Source: Aegilops tauschii subsp. strangulata
Taxonomy: Eukaryota; Streptophyta; Magnoliopsida; Poales; Poaceae
NCBI RefSeq assembly: GCF_002575655.3
Contig: NC_053037.3
Coordinates: forward strand, 47,217,242 to 47,281,241
DNA length: 64,000 nucleotides
Direction: 5' to 3'
Of this stretch, positions 62,683 through 64,000 are shown piece by piece. The notes beneath the pieces were generated by a model, which was not told the origin of the DNA, did not search any database, and saw only the letters and a list, made by a program, of their open reading frames with translations. A program made the position numbers and the translations under genes. Within the stretch, counting starts at the first letter, position 1; each line of letters begins with the position of its first letter.

Positions 62683-62805
62683 CCTATTAAAGTGGCTCGC
62701 AACGGCCCCGATATCTCGGATCTCATATTTGCTGATGACGATCTCATTTTCTTCAAGGCGACTATTGGACAAGCAATTGTGGTGCAACAAGCCCTTGACT
62801 TGTTC
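62683..62805 (+). pseudogene. LINE reverse-transcriptase fragment
   Basis: A 41-codon open piece reads DISDLIFADDDLIFFKAT, the FADD active-site block of plant non-LTR reverse transcriptases. Stops precede it and LTR-like sequence follows, so only this fragment remains. Confidence 0.75.
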
Positions 62806-62946
62806 CTGTTTATGCCCTAGAGACAATAATAATTATGTTATTATTTATTTTCATGTTTATAATTAATATTTATATTCTATGCTATGACTGCTATGGCTCT
62901 CAAACCTGTGAAAACCAAGAGGTTCAGACGAAAGCTCATTTGCATG

Positions 62947-63640
62947 TGTGACAGAGTCGATTCCGACAGATCTCGGATAGGGGTTCCCAAACTAGTAGCC
63001 TAGATGTGATGGTAACATGGACAAGGGATTTTACCTAGGTCCGGGCTCTCCTAGGAGATAAAAACCGTACATCCTGCTTATGTTGTATTGATTTGGGATG
63101 GAGTACAAAGTACATGTTGATCTACCACGAGATAGTTGTGTGTCGTTACGAGCCATACCTCTTGGTTTATATAGGTACCGGGAGGATGCATGGTGGGGGT
63201 CTAGGATTGCAATTAGGCTGGCTACATAGAAGTTAATCGCATTATAGACGACCTCTAAATCTTGGAGTATGCGCCAAGTCTTCGGGAGTATTCCTATTAC
63301 GCGCCATGGGCCGCCTTGACGTGGATCGCTGGTGAACCAGCATGGGGGCGTAGGGCCCGGCCCACCTGGCCGAGAAACAACGTGGGGAGTAACCCCTATC
63401 TGGGACACCATGAGTAGGCCTTGAACCAGTCTTCAGCTTGGGGACGGTCCTCGGATCTTCCAAGCTGTTGTTCGTCTTAAGTGGTTATTCTTAAAAACCG
63501 GTTCAACGAATCCTTGCGGTAGCCAACTTCTTGTTCGTCCAAGCGTATCCAAAGAGTTGTCACGTCCTTCTTTACTTTCTGACAGGTCCTTCGTCGTTCC
63601 AAACAATATGGCATGCTTGTAGGAATGTAATTTATGAACA
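62947..63640. mobile_element. LTR-like fragment (probably Gypsy)
   Basis: TGTGACAGAGTCGATTCCGA with following TCTCGGATAGGGG and TGGTAACATGGACAAGGG resembles the start of a common wheat Gypsy LTR (read on this strand). Neither the other end nor a target duplication was found. Preceding 62806-62946 has CTGTTTATGCCCTAGAGACA, like a decayed Angela-type LTR edge. Confidence 0.45.
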
Positions 63641-63896
63641 AAATTTTCAGCCACCGATGATCAACTCATCTCTTTGCTATGCATTTTGTTTCGGAGTTGA
63701 AAGTCCTTGAAATCCAAGAAACGTGGTAGTTAGCAATGTGCAGCGACAAGAGCACTGCTGTGCCCACGATCCATTTTTGCCCGATTTTGAGACGACGTCA
63801 TATATCAGCCCTTCATACATCAGTCCAAATCATTGGAGTTTGTTGGATATATCATCGTCCTAGGATCGTAGTGTAAGGATGTGACTAGAGCACATC

Positions 63897-63930
63897 TAGA
63901 TGTGACATAGACATAACTATGTCACATCTA
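63897..63930. repeat. Palindrome, copy 2
   Basis: TAGATGTGACATAG, loop ACATA, then ACTATGTCACATCTA minus one base: a near-perfect hairpin with the same arms as at 58497-58522. Confidence 0.7.
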
Positions 63931-64000
63931 AGATGATGTCACCCATGTTTGTTTCCCGTTGACAACTTCCTCTGGCTGTTTCGTTGTTTGTTTAGTTTGT

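Overview
The window is nuclear DNA of a grass of the wheat/barley group (Triticeae). The evidence is: genes split by GT-AG introns; about two thirds of the sequence made of nested LTR retrotransposons (an Angela/BARE/WIS-like Copia element with 1.7 kb LTRs, and Athila-type Gypsy elements whose primer site resembles TGGCGCCGTTGCCGGGGA); Stowaway, CACTA, PIF/Harbinger and hAT elements of Triticeae type; and grass-typical families such as DUF3615, DUF674 and serpins.

Layout. 1-6.5 kb: 3' part (13 visible exons) of an organellar, bacterial-type aspartyl-tRNA synthetase gene. 7.1-8.25 kb: a compact SEC11-type signal peptidase gene with a diverged C-terminus. 8.9-24 kb: transposon debris: a reverse-oriented retroposon-like insert, a minus-strand Athila-type element broken in its integrase by a plus-strand Athila-type element, a decayed Copia 3' end, and two exons of a DUF3615 gene. 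24.06-39.61 kb: one complete three-level nest. An older Copia element (239 bp LTRs, target duplication TTCGT) carries a 1.6 kb CACTA element in its 5' LTR (duplication CTC) and an almost intact antisense Angela-like Copia element (1714 bp LTRs, duplication AAATA). 40.3-41.2 kb: an intact two-exon DUF674 gene on the minus strand. 41.6-44.2 kb: a PIF/Harbinger-type element with only the Myb/trihelix-like ORF1.

46.3-52.8 kb holds the most unusual locus: a BRCA2-like gene with up to twelve BRC (RAD51-binding) repeats, almost all on their own phase 1-1 exons. It then jumps directly to the last piece of OB fold 3, so the helical domain, OB1, OB2 and most of OB3 are missing. It has phase or frame breaks at exon 8, at about 51,585-51,591 and at about 52,590. 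It is either a pseudogene with an amplified repeat array or a DNA-binding-domain-less, RAD51-binding product.

53.4-55.0 kb: a hAT element that has captured an ABCF (GCN20-type) gene fragment, inserted at the 3' end of a 5'-truncated serpin. 56.1-57.0 kb: two same-family MITEs of equal length. 57.6-61.9 kb: an apparently intact trichome-birefringence-like (TBL) O-acetyltransferase gene with a 2.9 kb intron. 62.7-64 kb: LINE, LTR and MITE fragments.

The host genes have no evident shared pathway: organellar translation, ER protein processing, recombination, protease inhibition and cell-wall acetylation. The locus is a gene island interrupted by repeated insertions. All exon structures were worked out by hand from reading frame, splice consensus and phase; no database search was run.
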